Assembly: GCA_031551965.1 (NCBI GenBank)
Contig: JAVBMW010000020.1
Location: 5,936-69,935 of the forward strand
DNA from: CALVGQ01 sp031551965
Lineage (GTDB): Bacteria > Bacillota_I > Bacilli_A > Erysipelotrichales > Erysipelotrichaceae
Direction of reading: 5' to 3'
Length of the DNA stretch: 64,000 bases
In this document: one piece after another, positions 56,954-64,000 of the stretch
Numbering within the stretch: the first letter of the stretch is position 1
Layout of the letters: the number at the start of each line of letters is the position of its first letter
Notes under the pieces: model-generated
Databases searched by the model: none
Told to the model about the DNA's origin: nothing
What the model saw: the letters and a program-made list of their open reading frames with translations, nothing else
Position numbers and translations under genes: made by a program

Positions 56954-57552
56954 TTTTTCACCATATATTCTTGATTATCTTTTAAATATTCCGGTACACA
57001 GGTATGAACATTTTCTTCTAATACCCAATTCTGTTTATGAAATAAAAATGACTTAGCATAATCTTGTCTTGATTCTTCTTTTCTAACAAGTGATGCATCA
57101 CCCATAACACAACTAGAGTCGGTGATCTTTTCTTTGATCACATCTAAATCGATCGCAACAGGTCCTTCAACACACAATCCATTTCGATATTCACCAAAAT
57201 AAGCACGGTGACTACGAGCATCCAATAAGACAACACAATCTTTTTGATCACATGCATAAAGATCCAAAGTATTCATTGTATACAAAGGAATATGATTGAA
57301 TGTACATAAAATCTTAGCAACAGTCATTGCGATTCGAACCCCTGTATAACTACCAGGTCCTTTGGTGATACATACAGCCCCTAAATCTGTTGGTTTAAGA
57401 TTTACACTTGCACATAACTTATCAAGTTGTTCAAGGATCGATTCTGATTGTTTCTTAAAACACTCTTCTTGATAAGAGGCAAGTACTTTATCATCTTCAA
57501 TTAAAACTAAAGTCAAATAACGATGACTGGTATCCATACATAAAGTAATCAT
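56950..57552 (-). CDS. tsaB: t6A modification protein TsaB
   Basis: A 200-residue non-catalytic homologue of TsaD that binds it in the t6A synthase complex. The N-terminus ITLCMDTSHRYLTLVLIEDD and the segment ITKGPGSYTGVRIAMTVAKI are diagnostic. VVLLDARSHRAYFGEYRNG is another family block. The shorter C-terminal domain fits the family. It overlaps tsaE and rimI by four bases each, so the four-gene run is tightly coupled. Confidence 0.93.
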   Translation of the reverse strand: MITLCMDTSHRYLTLVLIEDDKVLASYQEECFKKQSESILEQLDKLCASVNLKPTDLGAVCITKGPGSYTGVRIAMTVAKILCTFNHIPLYTMNTLDLYACDQKDCVVLLDARSHRAYFGEYRNGLCVEGPVAIDLDVIKEKITDSSCVMGDASLVRKEESRQDYAKSFLFHKQNWVLEENVHTCVPEYLKDNQEYMVKK

Positions 57553-57998
57553 ACTAACTCCTCCAACAATTTTTCATAAACTTCACCGCACGCTTCAAAA
57601 ATAAATTCACGCTCTTCATCCTCACCATTATGAATGATGATATTCAAACACTCATCCGGTAATTCTCTTCTTATATATTCTGGCCATTCTACTATAGCTA
57701 CACCATCACCATCGATCATTTCTTCAAAACCTAAATCTTGATTTAAACCTTCTAATCGATAGGCATCAAAATGATATAAAGGCAAACGACCTTGATAGAT
57801 CTTTAAAATCGTAAAGGTCGGACTACTTACAGTTTTACTGATTCCAAGTCCTTTTGCGATTCCTTGAGTAAAAGTAGTCTTACCAGCCCCTAAATCACCA
57901 GTAAGGGTAATCACACTATTTTCAAAACATAAAGAACCTAGTTTTTCTCCAAGCACTTTAGTTTCTTCTCTATTTTTAATATTTACTATCTTTTTCAT
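57549..57998 (-). CDS. tsaE: t6A modification ATPase TsaE
   Basis: A 149-residue ATPase required to cycle the TsaB-TsaD complex. The Walker A motif is LTGDLGAGKTTFTQGIAKGL (about 33-52). SKTVSSPTFTILKIY and LYHFDAYRLEGLNQDLGFEE are typical, and VAIVEWPE provides the Walker B-like element. It is the first gene of tsaE-tsaB-rimI-tsaD and starts shortly after the terminator of the ABC cassette to its right. Confidence 0.94.
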   Translation of the reverse strand: MKKIVNIKNREETKVLGEKLGSLCFENSVITLTGDLGAGKTTFTQGIAKGLGISKTVSSPTFTILKIYQGRLPLYHFDAYRLEGLNQDLGFEEMIDGDGVAIVEWPEYIRRELPDECLNIIIHNGEDEEREFIFEACGEVYEKLLEELV

Positions 57999-58040
57999 AT
58001 AAACACCTCAACGCTAGGTAATTATAGCGCAAAACCAAAT

Positions 58041-58080
58041 AAAAAAACAGTGTTTCACATAGAATGACACGGAAACACTG
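58041..58080 (-). terminator. Terminator of the ECF/ABC cassette
   Basis: CAGTGTTTC and GAAACACTG form a perfect nine-pair stem around a 15-base loop, followed by seven T on the minus strand. It closes the run of six overlapping genes from 63739 to 58093. Confidence 0.8.
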
Positions 58081-58092
58081 AATCTATAAATT

Positions 58093-59238
58093 TTATAAAT
58101 CAGCTTTTTTCATCATAGAACTTTGAACAAGTACTAAAACAACACTGAGTACCCATATTAACAGGCCTATCACTTCATCAAGTGTTATTAGTGAATTCCA
58201 CATTGACATAAGAAACCCTCTCTGAAATAAATAGCCAATTGCCTTAGTGCTCGCAATCCATAGAAGTACTATTGCGATAAATTCTGCCTGCATTGATAAT
58301 CTTAAATTCGATATAAACCACGCCAAACGGATACTCGTAAATATAATCATAATACCTATAATGATCCAAAACAGACAATATTGTCCAAATGTAATATCAA
58401 TTATATATCCTCGTAATACACTTGGATAAAATAAACTAAATTTATATTTAGTCGCCATCCATGCAAAGTATGCAAAAAATAATGATAATGCCAACCCTCC
58501 GCAAATAAACAATATTGATTTAAACTGTAGATTAATTATTTTCCTTCCTGTTTTAGAAGTGAATTGTAACTGTTGTATCTTTTGATGGCGATCTAATGGT
58601 ACAAAACATACAATTAATCCAAAACATAGAAGCAATATCAAGTTAAGCACATGGGGAACATAATCCTCAAGTCCATAAATCAAATACCAATTAATAATAG
58701 ATCTTGGCTCTGTAAGTTCTTGATCAAAACATCGAGCAATCAATTTTTCCGTTGCATAATTATTACAATGCATTTTTACACTTTCATAGTCTTTATAAAT
58801 ATACCCATTAATAAATTGATTATATGACTGTATCCACATTCCAATTTCATTTTCTCGATAAAGTAATCTGCTCATTTCATCATAAATAGGATCTACAGAT
58901 AAATCACCGTTTATAGTTCTTAAATAATCTGAATGACTATACACTTCATATTGCGACCAATTTTCAATACCATTGTCATGAAAATAAGGTTCACTTTTGA
59001 TATACTTATCTGCTTGATCAATATAAAGTTGAAGTCCATTTTCAAAATCAATTTTTTCATCTTCTTCTAATGTGATTCCATATTTCATTACCATATCAAC
59101 CGCTATTTGATGGCTAAATGGATTTTGAACAAATCTGCTAAATTGTAAGTTTACAAAATAATATAAAGCAAATAAAATAGTAAGTCCTATAAGCATCCAC
59201 CATTTTGGTATCTTCTTTATTTCATTCCATAATTTCAT
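58093..59238 (-). CDS. ABC-2-like membrane protein with extracytoplasmic domain (paralogue 1)
   Basis: Not recognised beyond general architecture. The 381-residue protein has a helix at about 14-33, a hydrophilic segment of about 150 residues (about 35-185) that should lie outside, and then five or six helices. The start MKLWNEIKKIPKWWM and the loop VPLDRHQKIQQLQFTSKTGR are shared with the next protein (59241-60374). That loop resembles the coupling loop of ABC-2 permeases, which ends in TxxGR. It is the last gene of the cassette. It probably forms a transporter channel or sensor with its paralogue and the ATPase. The exported or sensed compound is unknown. Confidence 0.65.
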   Translation of the reverse strand: MKLWNEIKKIPKWWMLIGLTILFALYYFVNLQFSRFVQNPFSHQIAVDMVMKYGITLEEDEKIDFENGLQLYIDQADKYIKSEPYFHDNGIENWSQYEVYSHSDYLRTINGDLSVDPIYDEMSRLLYRENEIGMWIQSYNQFINGYIYKDYESVKMHCNNYATEKLIARCFDQELTEPRSIINWYLIYGLEDYVPHVLNLILLLCFGLIVCFVPLDRHQKIQQLQFTSKTGRKIINLQFKSILFICGGLALSLFFAYFAWMATKYKFSLFYPSVLRGYIIDITFGQYCLFWIIIGIMIIFTSIRLAWFISNLRLSMQAEFIAIVLLWIASTKAIGYLFQRGFLMSMWNSLITLDEVIGLLIWVLSVVLVLVQSSMMKKADL

Positions 59239-59240
59239 AA

Positions 59241-60374
59241 TTAAATATCCTTCCGAAAAAGGTATCTTTGCTGAAGATAAAGAATTAAGTAAGACAATAT
59301 CCAGAACACAAAGAGTGCTATAATTTCTGGTCTCATTATTGGCTTTCCAATCATTAATAAATTAATACTATATAATAAGTTGATTCCATGATTAAATACC
59401 ATCCAGAATAAGAATACTAAGATAAAGCTTGTCTGAACTGAACACTCTATATTAGTTATAAAATATACAAATCGAATACAGATCATAATTACCATAATGC
59501 TTATTAAACTATGTATTAAACAAAATTGACCAAGTGTTAAATCATACCAGTAAAAAGATACAATACCAGTATTGATAAGATGGGTATATAATACATTTAA
59601 GTCATGATGATATGCGAACCACCAAAAACCTAACCCATATAGGAATAACCCAACTGCACCAACAAATAGCATAATTGCACGTCTTTGATTCTTTATAATG
59701 TGTCTACCTTTCTTAGTAGTATATTGCATCTGAAATATCTTTTGATGCCTATCAAGTGGTACTAGTCCCATTATCAGCATTGAACAACACAACGCAACCA
59801 ACTTCACCAAATATGGTAAGTATCTAACAATTTCATCTAAGAGAATATCATTCATAATTGGCTTTGGATTTTTGGCTACAATATATGCACATTGATTTCT
59901 TGTTTCAGTACTTATTTCTTCAAAAAAATCACACCAGTTTTCATCTAATCGATCAATTTTATAAGCATAAAGAGCATCGTAATATTCTACAATATATATT
60001 CCAGACTTTTGAGCTTCTTGTTGAAGCCGATAATACTCAAGAAAACTCCAATTTTCTTTATTCCAGGAACCACTCATCGTTTCCAAGTATTGTTTTCCAG
60101 TAGTAATTCCTTTTTCCCGACAAGTCTTATTAGTCAAAACAAAGCGATCTGCTTTTTTAATAAATTCATCTTCTCTAGCGACAAACTCATTATATTCATC
60201 TTCATCTAAAAACTCACCGTACTCTTTTGCCATTTGCACAATCAATCCATGACCGTTATTTGTATGTCTTGCATTTGAGTCCATTGCCATAAAATAATAT
60301 AAAACACTAAAAACAATTAAGCCCAGTATGATCCAAATTTTAAACAGCTTCTTTGCTTCATTCCAAAGTTTCAT
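59241..60374 (-). CDS. ABC-2-like membrane protein with extracytoplasmic domain (paralogue 2)
   Basis: A 377-residue paralogue of the preceding entry, with the same plan: MKLWNEAKKLFKIWIILGLI at the N-terminus, a hydrophilic segment from about 32 to 185, and several helices after it. VPLDRHQKIFQMQYTTKKGR is the shared cytosolic loop. An earlier ATG at 60380 exists, but AGGAGG lies seven bases before the ATG at 60374, whose ATGA overlaps the upstream stop. The two paralogues share the plan and short blocks but the external parts differ greatly, suggesting divergence in what they contact. Confidence 0.65.
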   Translation of the reverse strand: MKLWNEAKKLFKIWIILGLIVFSVLYYFMAMDSNARHTNNGHGLIVQMAKEYGEFLDEDEYNEFVAREDEFIKKADRFVLTNKTCREKGITTGKQYLETMSGSWNKENWSFLEYYRLQQEAQKSGIYIVEYYDALYAYKIDRLDENWCDFFEEISTETRNQCAYIVAKNPKPIMNDILLDEIVRYLPYLVKLVALCCSMLIMGLVPLDRHQKIFQMQYTTKKGRHIIKNQRRAIMLFVGAVGLFLYGLGFWWFAYHHDLNVLYTHLINTGIVSFYWYDLTLGQFCLIHSLISIMVIMICIRFVYFITNIECSVQTSFILVFLFWMVFNHGINLLYSINLLMIGKPIMRPEIIALFVFWILSYLILYLQQRYLFRKDI

Positions 60375-61657
60375 GTCCATTCCTCCTGATGATCAACTGT
60401 TAGAAAATAGTTCAATGTCTTCTTAACGATAAAGTAAAGAACTATTGACCAGACAATCAATACTACTGTTTCCAACATTGGTAAATATATCATGCTTACT
60501 GCACCAGTAAACCATGCTCCTATAAGCATGACCATAAAGATTGGTTGACCGATTACTACAAACATCAACCAGTTTCCAGTTCCAATAGCATAAGGCAAGT
60601 ATAGCCCCAATGCTGTGATAAGCAACACTCCCATTAATAATGGCAAAGTTTTATGAAACACATTGCAGATACTGGATACAAATAAGCTATACCAAGTGGT
60701 AATGATTAGCATAAACACTAGTGTGGCGATAAAGTATCCTAACACATTGAAATCGATCCATGTCACAAATGGCCAGGTAGGAATACCTGGTATGATATTA
60801 AAAACTGAACTAATGTTACTGAAAGAAAATTTGAAATAATCAAAACGCATTATAAAGAAAACTGTTGTAAAGAATAAAATCAATACTCCTGCAATAAGTT
60901 GAGATATCACTGCTACCCTTTGTTTCATTTTAAAATGTGTACGTCCAGAAACACTGGTAATCATAAAAGGTTCAACATGATTGGAATAAATGTTATTTTT
61001 AGCTAATATTGTGATGACCATTGTGATCAACATCATTTCCAACAACGCCATCTTTAATGTATCCCAATATAAATATTCATGGTATTGGAAGATTAGTTCA
61101 GGATACATCAAATCATTGATACTCGATTTTTCTAAAACTTCAGTGCATCTTTTTTCAAATAAGTTATATTTAAAATCAAATAAAGGATCTAAGTATTTTT
61201 CATAGATCATCCCGCCAATCGCTTGATTCTTGGCATTATTTGCGTAAGCATTCAACATTCTATAGCCATAATCATAGTCATTTTGTGCAGCTTGTCTCAT
61301 TGAAAGAAGTTTAATTTGATCCACTAACATTTCGTCTTCAGAATATCTTAGTGTATTGTTTAAATCCTCAATATTATCTGTATCAGTCATAAAATAAAGC
61401 CATGCAAGATCATCATTATTTAATTCTGTTGCCTTTTGATCCCAATAATTTTCGACTTTATTGTATTCACTTATCACTTTATTGAAATCAGATTCTCTTG
61501 GACTGTTGGGTCCAATATATATTCCTTTGACAATAAAATAATTAAGAAATATTGATCCGATGATCATAGATAAAATCAAGGGATGAAATAAAACTTGCTT
61601 TAATTCTTCATTGAAAAGGAAGTCTTTATTTTTATCTGTAAACATATAAGAACACAT
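60371..61657 (-). CDS. ABC-2-like membrane protein with large extracytoplasmic domain
   Basis: A 428-residue protein with the plan of the two paralogues downstream but more distant in sequence. A helix lies at about 28-47, a hydrophilic segment from about 50 to 195, then six helices. The cytosolic loop NHVEPFMITSVSGRTHFKMK is the counterpart of DRHQKIQQLQFTSKTGR. The start is uncertain: 61657 (MCSYMFTDKNK) or 61645 (MFTDKNK), both overlapping the ATPase gene. It is likely a permease component of the ABC system. Family unknown to me. Confidence 0.65.
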   Translation of the reverse strand: MCSYMFTDKNKDFLFNEELKQVLFHPLILSMIIGSIFLNYFIVKGIYIGPNSPRESDFNKVISEYNKVENYWDQKATELNNDDLAWLYFMTDTDNIEDLNNTLRYSEDEMLVDQIKLLSMRQAAQNDYDYGYRMLNAYANNAKNQAIGGMIYEKYLDPLFDFKYNLFEKRCTEVLEKSSINDLMYPELIFQYHEYLYWDTLKMALLEMMLITMVITILAKNNIYSNHVEPFMITSVSGRTHFKMKQRVAVISQLIAGVLILFFTTVFFIMRFDYFKFSFSNISSVFNIIPGIPTWPFVTWIDFNVLGYFIATLVFMLIITTWYSLFVSSICNVFHKTLPLLMGVLLITALGLYLPYAIGTGNWLMFVVIGQPIFMVMLIGAWFTGAVSMIYLPMLETVVLIVWSIVLYFIVKKTLNYFLTVDHQEEWT

Positions 61658-62489
61658 CTTCTAATGTTGCAGGTTTAATTATTGCGTTTTCATAATGATC
61701 TTCCTTGTTAAGGACTGTTCTAAATACGATCCCATCATTTTCTGTTCGACGTCCAAGGATGCAATGGTTGTTTTCAAAATCAAAACTTTCTTCATGATTT
61801 ATTTTTACTTCTACAACTTGTCCCTCTAATTGTTGAAGAAGCTCAACTTGAGTTTTATTAGCTAGGATTTTCTTATTATCAATTAAAATGATTCGATTCG
61901 CAATATGTTCAACATCAGAAACAATATGTGTAGAAATAATAATGATTCTATCATTGGCAATGGAGGATAGTAGATTACAGAATCTATTTCTTTCTTTTGG
62001 ATCTAATCCTGCAGTGGGTTCATCCAAAACCAAGATCTTTGGATCATTCAATAATGCCTGGGCAATACCGACACGCTGGATCATTCCTCCTGAAAAAGCT
62101 TTTAGTTTTTTATTCAAGACATCTTCAAGTCCTACCAATTCCAACAGTTCTTTACTCTTTTGTTTTGCCTCAATTCGTTTCAATCCTTTTAATGCTGCAA
62201 GATATTGCATATACTGCATTGCGGTTTGATTGCGATAATAACCAAATTGTTGAGGTAAGTAGCCTATTAATTCACGATAAGCTTCATCCATTGCAACAAT
62301 TTCTTTTCCATTATAGGCGATTTCACCTTTAGTAGGAAATAGTAAAGTGACCAGCATTTTTATCAGTGTAGTCTTACCAACCCCATTGGGTGCAAGCAAG
62401 CCATAGACCCCTTCTTCTAACGTTAAATTGACATCTTCTAGAGCTAAGAATTTTCCATAACTTTTTGAGACTTGTTTAATTTCAAGCAT
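61632..62489 (-). CDS. ABC transporter ATP-binding protein
   Basis: A 285-residue ATPase of the drug/lantibiotic-type exporter group. Walker A is LLAPNGVGKTTLIKML, the Q-loop region IGYLPQQFGYYRNQ, the signature AFSGGMIQRVGIAQALL and Walker B ILVLDEPTAGLD. The C-terminal 70 residues are divergent. The start MLEIKQVSKSYGKFLALEDV is typical. It overlaps the genes on both sides. This is the only ATPase of the cassette, so it should power the three or four membrane proteins encoded with it. Confidence 0.88.
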   Translation of the reverse strand: MLEIKQVSKSYGKFLALEDVNLTLEEGVYGLLAPNGVGKTTLIKMLVTLLFPTKGEIAYNGKEIVAMDEAYRELIGYLPQQFGYYRNQTAMQYMQYLAALKGLKRIEAKQKSKELLELVGLEDVLNKKLKAFSGGMIQRVGIAQALLNDPKILVLDEPTAGLDPKERNRFCNLLSSIANDRIIIISTHIVSDVEHIANRIILIDNKKILANKTQVELLQQLEGQVVEVKINHEESFDFENNHCILGRRTENDGIVFRTVLNKEDHYENAIIKPATLEDVFLYVYR

Positions 62490-63204
62490 AAATAAATTCT
62501 CCTTTTGATTGTATAAAATGATTTGTTTCTATAAGCAGTAATAATAGAGTTAATACAAATAAACAACATCCAAAGACTAGTGATGACCCAATGATCAGAT
62601 TTAATATCCAAGGATTCAAACTAACAATTATTCCCATAACTAACCAAAGAAAAAAAGGCAAAAATGCAAGTTTAGGTTGACTGTGAATACAGGCAAGTAG
62701 AATCACTGCAAAGATAAACACAAAACTAGAGGTTATCATGATTAAGTTGAATATTAAATGAAGAGGTACAAATTTTTGAAAACTGATAATAAGTACACAG
62801 TTAATAAATACAGTCATAATACAAAAACATAACATTTTTAAGCCTACGATTGTCCTGAATGAATATTTTAAAGTGGAAGTTAGTTCAAAGGTATGACTTT
62901 CATACTCTCTCAATCCAGACAAGATAAGAAACATAACGTAAACTACAGGAGCACCAAGTAATACGCATTGTATGAATGATTCTAAATTAATATATTGTAC
63001 ATTACCCAAAATCAATAATAAAACCATCGCAATAAATATGATTCCATACTGAATAAGTTCATCATTGCTCCAAAGTACTCTAAAAACATTTACATCCTGG
63101 ATACAAGTTTTTAAATCATAGCCGTTCATCTTCTTCATTTGTTGATGAATAGATTGAATGCTTTCTTCTTTTTCAAATTCATCTAGTAATTCGAGTTCAT
63201 TCAT
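62482..63204 (-). CDS. Six-helix membrane protein next to the ECF sigma factor
   Basis: I do not recognise this 240-residue protein. Residues 1-50 are charged and cytosolic (MNELELLDEFEKEESIQSIH, then QQMKKMNGYDLK). About six helices follow between residues 52 and 235. It overlaps the sigma factor gene by eight bases and the ATPase gene by eight. The position directly after an ECF sigma gene suggests an anti-sigma role, with the N-terminal part binding sigma. No zinc-binding anti-sigma motif (HxxxCxxC) is seen. It may equally be a further permease. Confidence 0.6.
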   Translation of the reverse strand: MNELELLDEFEKEESIQSIHQQMKKMNGYDLKTCIQDVNVFRVLWSNDELIQYGIIFIAMVLLLILGNVQYINLESFIQCVLLGAPVVYVMFLILSGLREYESHTFELTSTLKYSFRTIVGLKMLCFCIMTVFINCVLIISFQKFVPLHLIFNLIMITSSFVFIFAVILLACIHSQPKLAFLPFFLWLVMGIIVSLNPWILNLIIGSSLVFGCCLFVLTLLLLLIETNHFIQSKGEFIYA

Positions 63205-63739
63205 CTTTGAATTCCTCCTGTATTTTTTTAATTAAGGTATAATATCTGGTCTTGCATGTGTTTTCACTGCAGTAAAGCTTTTCTGCACATTCTTTGAATG
63301 TAAAGTCATTGATGCATTTTAATGTGTATATCTGTTGTAGTGAGTCTGGTAAAGAGTCGATGTATGTTTTGATTTTATTGATTTTATCTTTTTGATAAAT
63401 TTCCAATATTGGATCACTTTCAATACAGAATTGATTTTCATCTAAAAGAGGCAGTGTTTCTTTTCTTTTTTTCTTTCTTATTTCATCGATCATTTGATTA
63501 TGTGCGATTTGGATAAGCCAGGCTATGAACTTTCCTTTTTTTGAATCGTATTGTTTGATCAATAAATACATCTTTAGAAATACTTCTTGTGCACAGTCTT
63601 TGGCATCTTCTTTATCTTTTAAATGGGAATAAAGATAAAGGTAGATTTCATCATAATACGCTCTAACTATTTCATCTGCTGCAGTTAAATCATTATTTTT
63701 CTGAACACGAATGATTGCATGCTGAATCTTGTCGTTCAT
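63197..63739 (-). CDS. ECF-type RNA polymerase sigma factor
   Basis: A 180-residue sigma factor with only regions 2 and 4. Region 2 (about 20-95) has DAKDCAQEVFLKMYLLIKQY and GKFIAWLIQIAHNQMIDEIR, the usual promoter-melting part. Region 4 (about 120-175) has IDSLPDSLQQIYTLKCINDF and TFKECAEKLYCSENTCKTRY, a helix-turn-helix. It is the first gene of a tightly overlapping cassette and may direct its transcription. It lies 73 bases from the rRNA operon terminators. No reliable ECF promoter was found in that gap. Confidence 0.88.
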   Translation of the reverse strand: MNDKIQHAIIRVQKNNDLTAADEIVRAYYDEIYLYLYSHLKDKEDAKDCAQEVFLKMYLLIKQYDSKKGKFIAWLIQIAHNQMIDEIRKKKRKETLPLLDENQFCIESDPILEIYQKDKINKIKTYIDSLPDSLQQIYTLKCINDFTFKECAEKLYCSENTCKTRYYTLIKKIQEEFKDE

Positions 63740-63811
63740 CCTTTTTCCCCTTTCACTTATTACTACGTTTTCTATTAATAAATAGTTTGATTTTATTTTA
63801 TCATTTATAAA

Positions 63812-63851
63812 AATAAAAAGATTCTCTATCCAAAAGATTTAGAGAATCTTA
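63812..63851 (-). terminator. Second terminator of the rRNA operon
   Basis: AAGATTCTCTA and TAGAGAATCTT form an 11-pair stem around an 11-base loop, followed by T-rich sequence on the minus strand. It backs up the hairpin at 63860-63889 and separates rRNA transcription from the sigma factor gene. Confidence 0.75.
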
Positions 63852-63859
63852 AAAAAGCA

Positions 63860-63889
63860 AAAAAAAGAACTCTAGGTTAGTAGAGTTCA
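63860..63889 (-). terminator. First terminator of the rRNA operon
   Basis: GAACTCTA and TAGAGTTC form a perfect eight-pair stem with a six-base loop and eight T residues following on the minus strand. It begins six bases after the 3' end of 5S rRNA. Confidence 0.85.
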
Positions 63890-63894
63890 ATTTA

Positions 63895-64000
63895 CCTGGC
63901 AACGTGCTATCTTCACTACAGCTAGGTGTAGCTATTGTCACCGCAGGAATGCTTAACTTCTGTGTTCGGGATGGGAACAGGTGTGACCATTCCGCTATCG
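63895..64000 (-). rRNA. rrf: 5S ribosomal RNA, 3' part
   Basis: The minus strand reads through well-conserved 5S segments: CACACCTGTTCCCATCCCGA, then ACACAGAAGTTAAGC, and ends in ACGTTGCCAGGT. The 5' end lies beyond the window edge, so about the last 106 bases are present. The gene is the last of an rRNA operon transcribed toward the window. Two strong terminators follow, and the ECF sigma/ABC cassette comes next. Confidence 0.95.

Noticed and set aside
62482..63204. Classical zinc-binding anti-sigma factor
   Set aside because: No HxxxCxxC motif is present and the protein has six membrane helices, so an anti-sigma role is only a possibility from position.
1..64000. tRNA genes, insertion sequences or prophage
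   Set aside because: No tRNA-like cloverleaf sequence, transposase, terminal repeats or phage structural gene was recognised. The RhuM and toxin-antitoxin genes alone are not enough.

Overview
The window comes from a low-GC, anaerobic, spore-forming Firmicute. The Erysipelotrichia (Clostridium innocuum-like relatives) are the best guess. Support: very AT-rich DNA, strong AGGAGG-type ribosome binding sites, SigG, YunB and a YlmC/YmxH-type protein (sporulation), an Rnf complex, a PPi-type phosphofructokinase, an oxygen-sensitive radical SAM sulfatase maturase, and T-box leaders on ileS and asnS. The lineage is inferred from gene content, not tested.

Layout. 1-3.2 kb: the 5' end of ulaG faces a three-gene operon (TPR-like membrane protein, DeoR regulator, anSME). 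3.2-5.2 kb: NUDIX hydrolase, adenosine deaminase, DUF1877. 5.3-12.2 kb: rnfCDGEA, a small Cys-rich membrane protein and a very short rnfB, opposite apbE, which loads FMN on Rnf subunits. RnfG and RnfD carry extra FMN-binding domains. 12.2-15.5 kb: XRE regulator, RhuM-Fic/Doc protein, a decayed tandem duplication and a HAD phosphatase. 15.5-20.7 kb: phnD-C-E-E transporter with a 5'-nucleotidase-like phosphatase and the HAD gene downstream. 20.9-24.3 kb: pgi behind an S1/GSP13-like gene whose tail is cut off by stops, a DUF212/PAP2-type protein, Nfu, YunB, YunC. 24.4-29.6 kb: five-repeat peptidoglycan-binding protein, AI-2E family transporter, small membrane protein, EEP phosphatase, esterase. 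29.6-36.3 kb: HigB/HigA-type toxin-antitoxin pair, then (read right to left) sigG-ylmC-sepF-ylmH-divIVA-[T-box]-ileS-DUF1653. 36.4-39.4 kb: GNAT, AAA/DUF4143 ATPase with a 23-bp tandem repeat at its promoter, M42 peptidase. 39.5-46.1 kb: oppABCDF plus a small membrane protein; OppA looks circularly permuted and OppF has a long coiled-coil insertion. 46.3-58 kb: PPi-PFK, ABC-F, amidase-like protein, LicD, aldo/keto reductase, small kinase-like ATPase, asnS with T-box, rex, tsaD-rimI-tsaB-tsaE. 58-63.7 kb: a tightly overlapping cassette of ECF sigma factor, membrane protein, ABC ATPase and three large membrane proteins. 63.8-64 kb: two terminators and the 5S gene of an rRNA operon, both on the minus strand.

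How the parts connect: Rnf plus ApbE plus Rex indicate NAD(H)/ferredoxin redox energy metabolism; Pgi and PPi-PFK are glycolytic; Opp, M42 peptidase and possibly Phn/nucleotidase scavenge peptides and phosphate compounds; UlaG and the regulator indicate ascorbate use. The least ordinary items are the permuted OppA, the Rnf variant, the ECF/ABC cassette, the split S1 gene and the 23-bp repeat. No tRNA gene, CRISPR array, insertion sequence or prophage was seen, and no stretch above about 300 bases lacks a gene.
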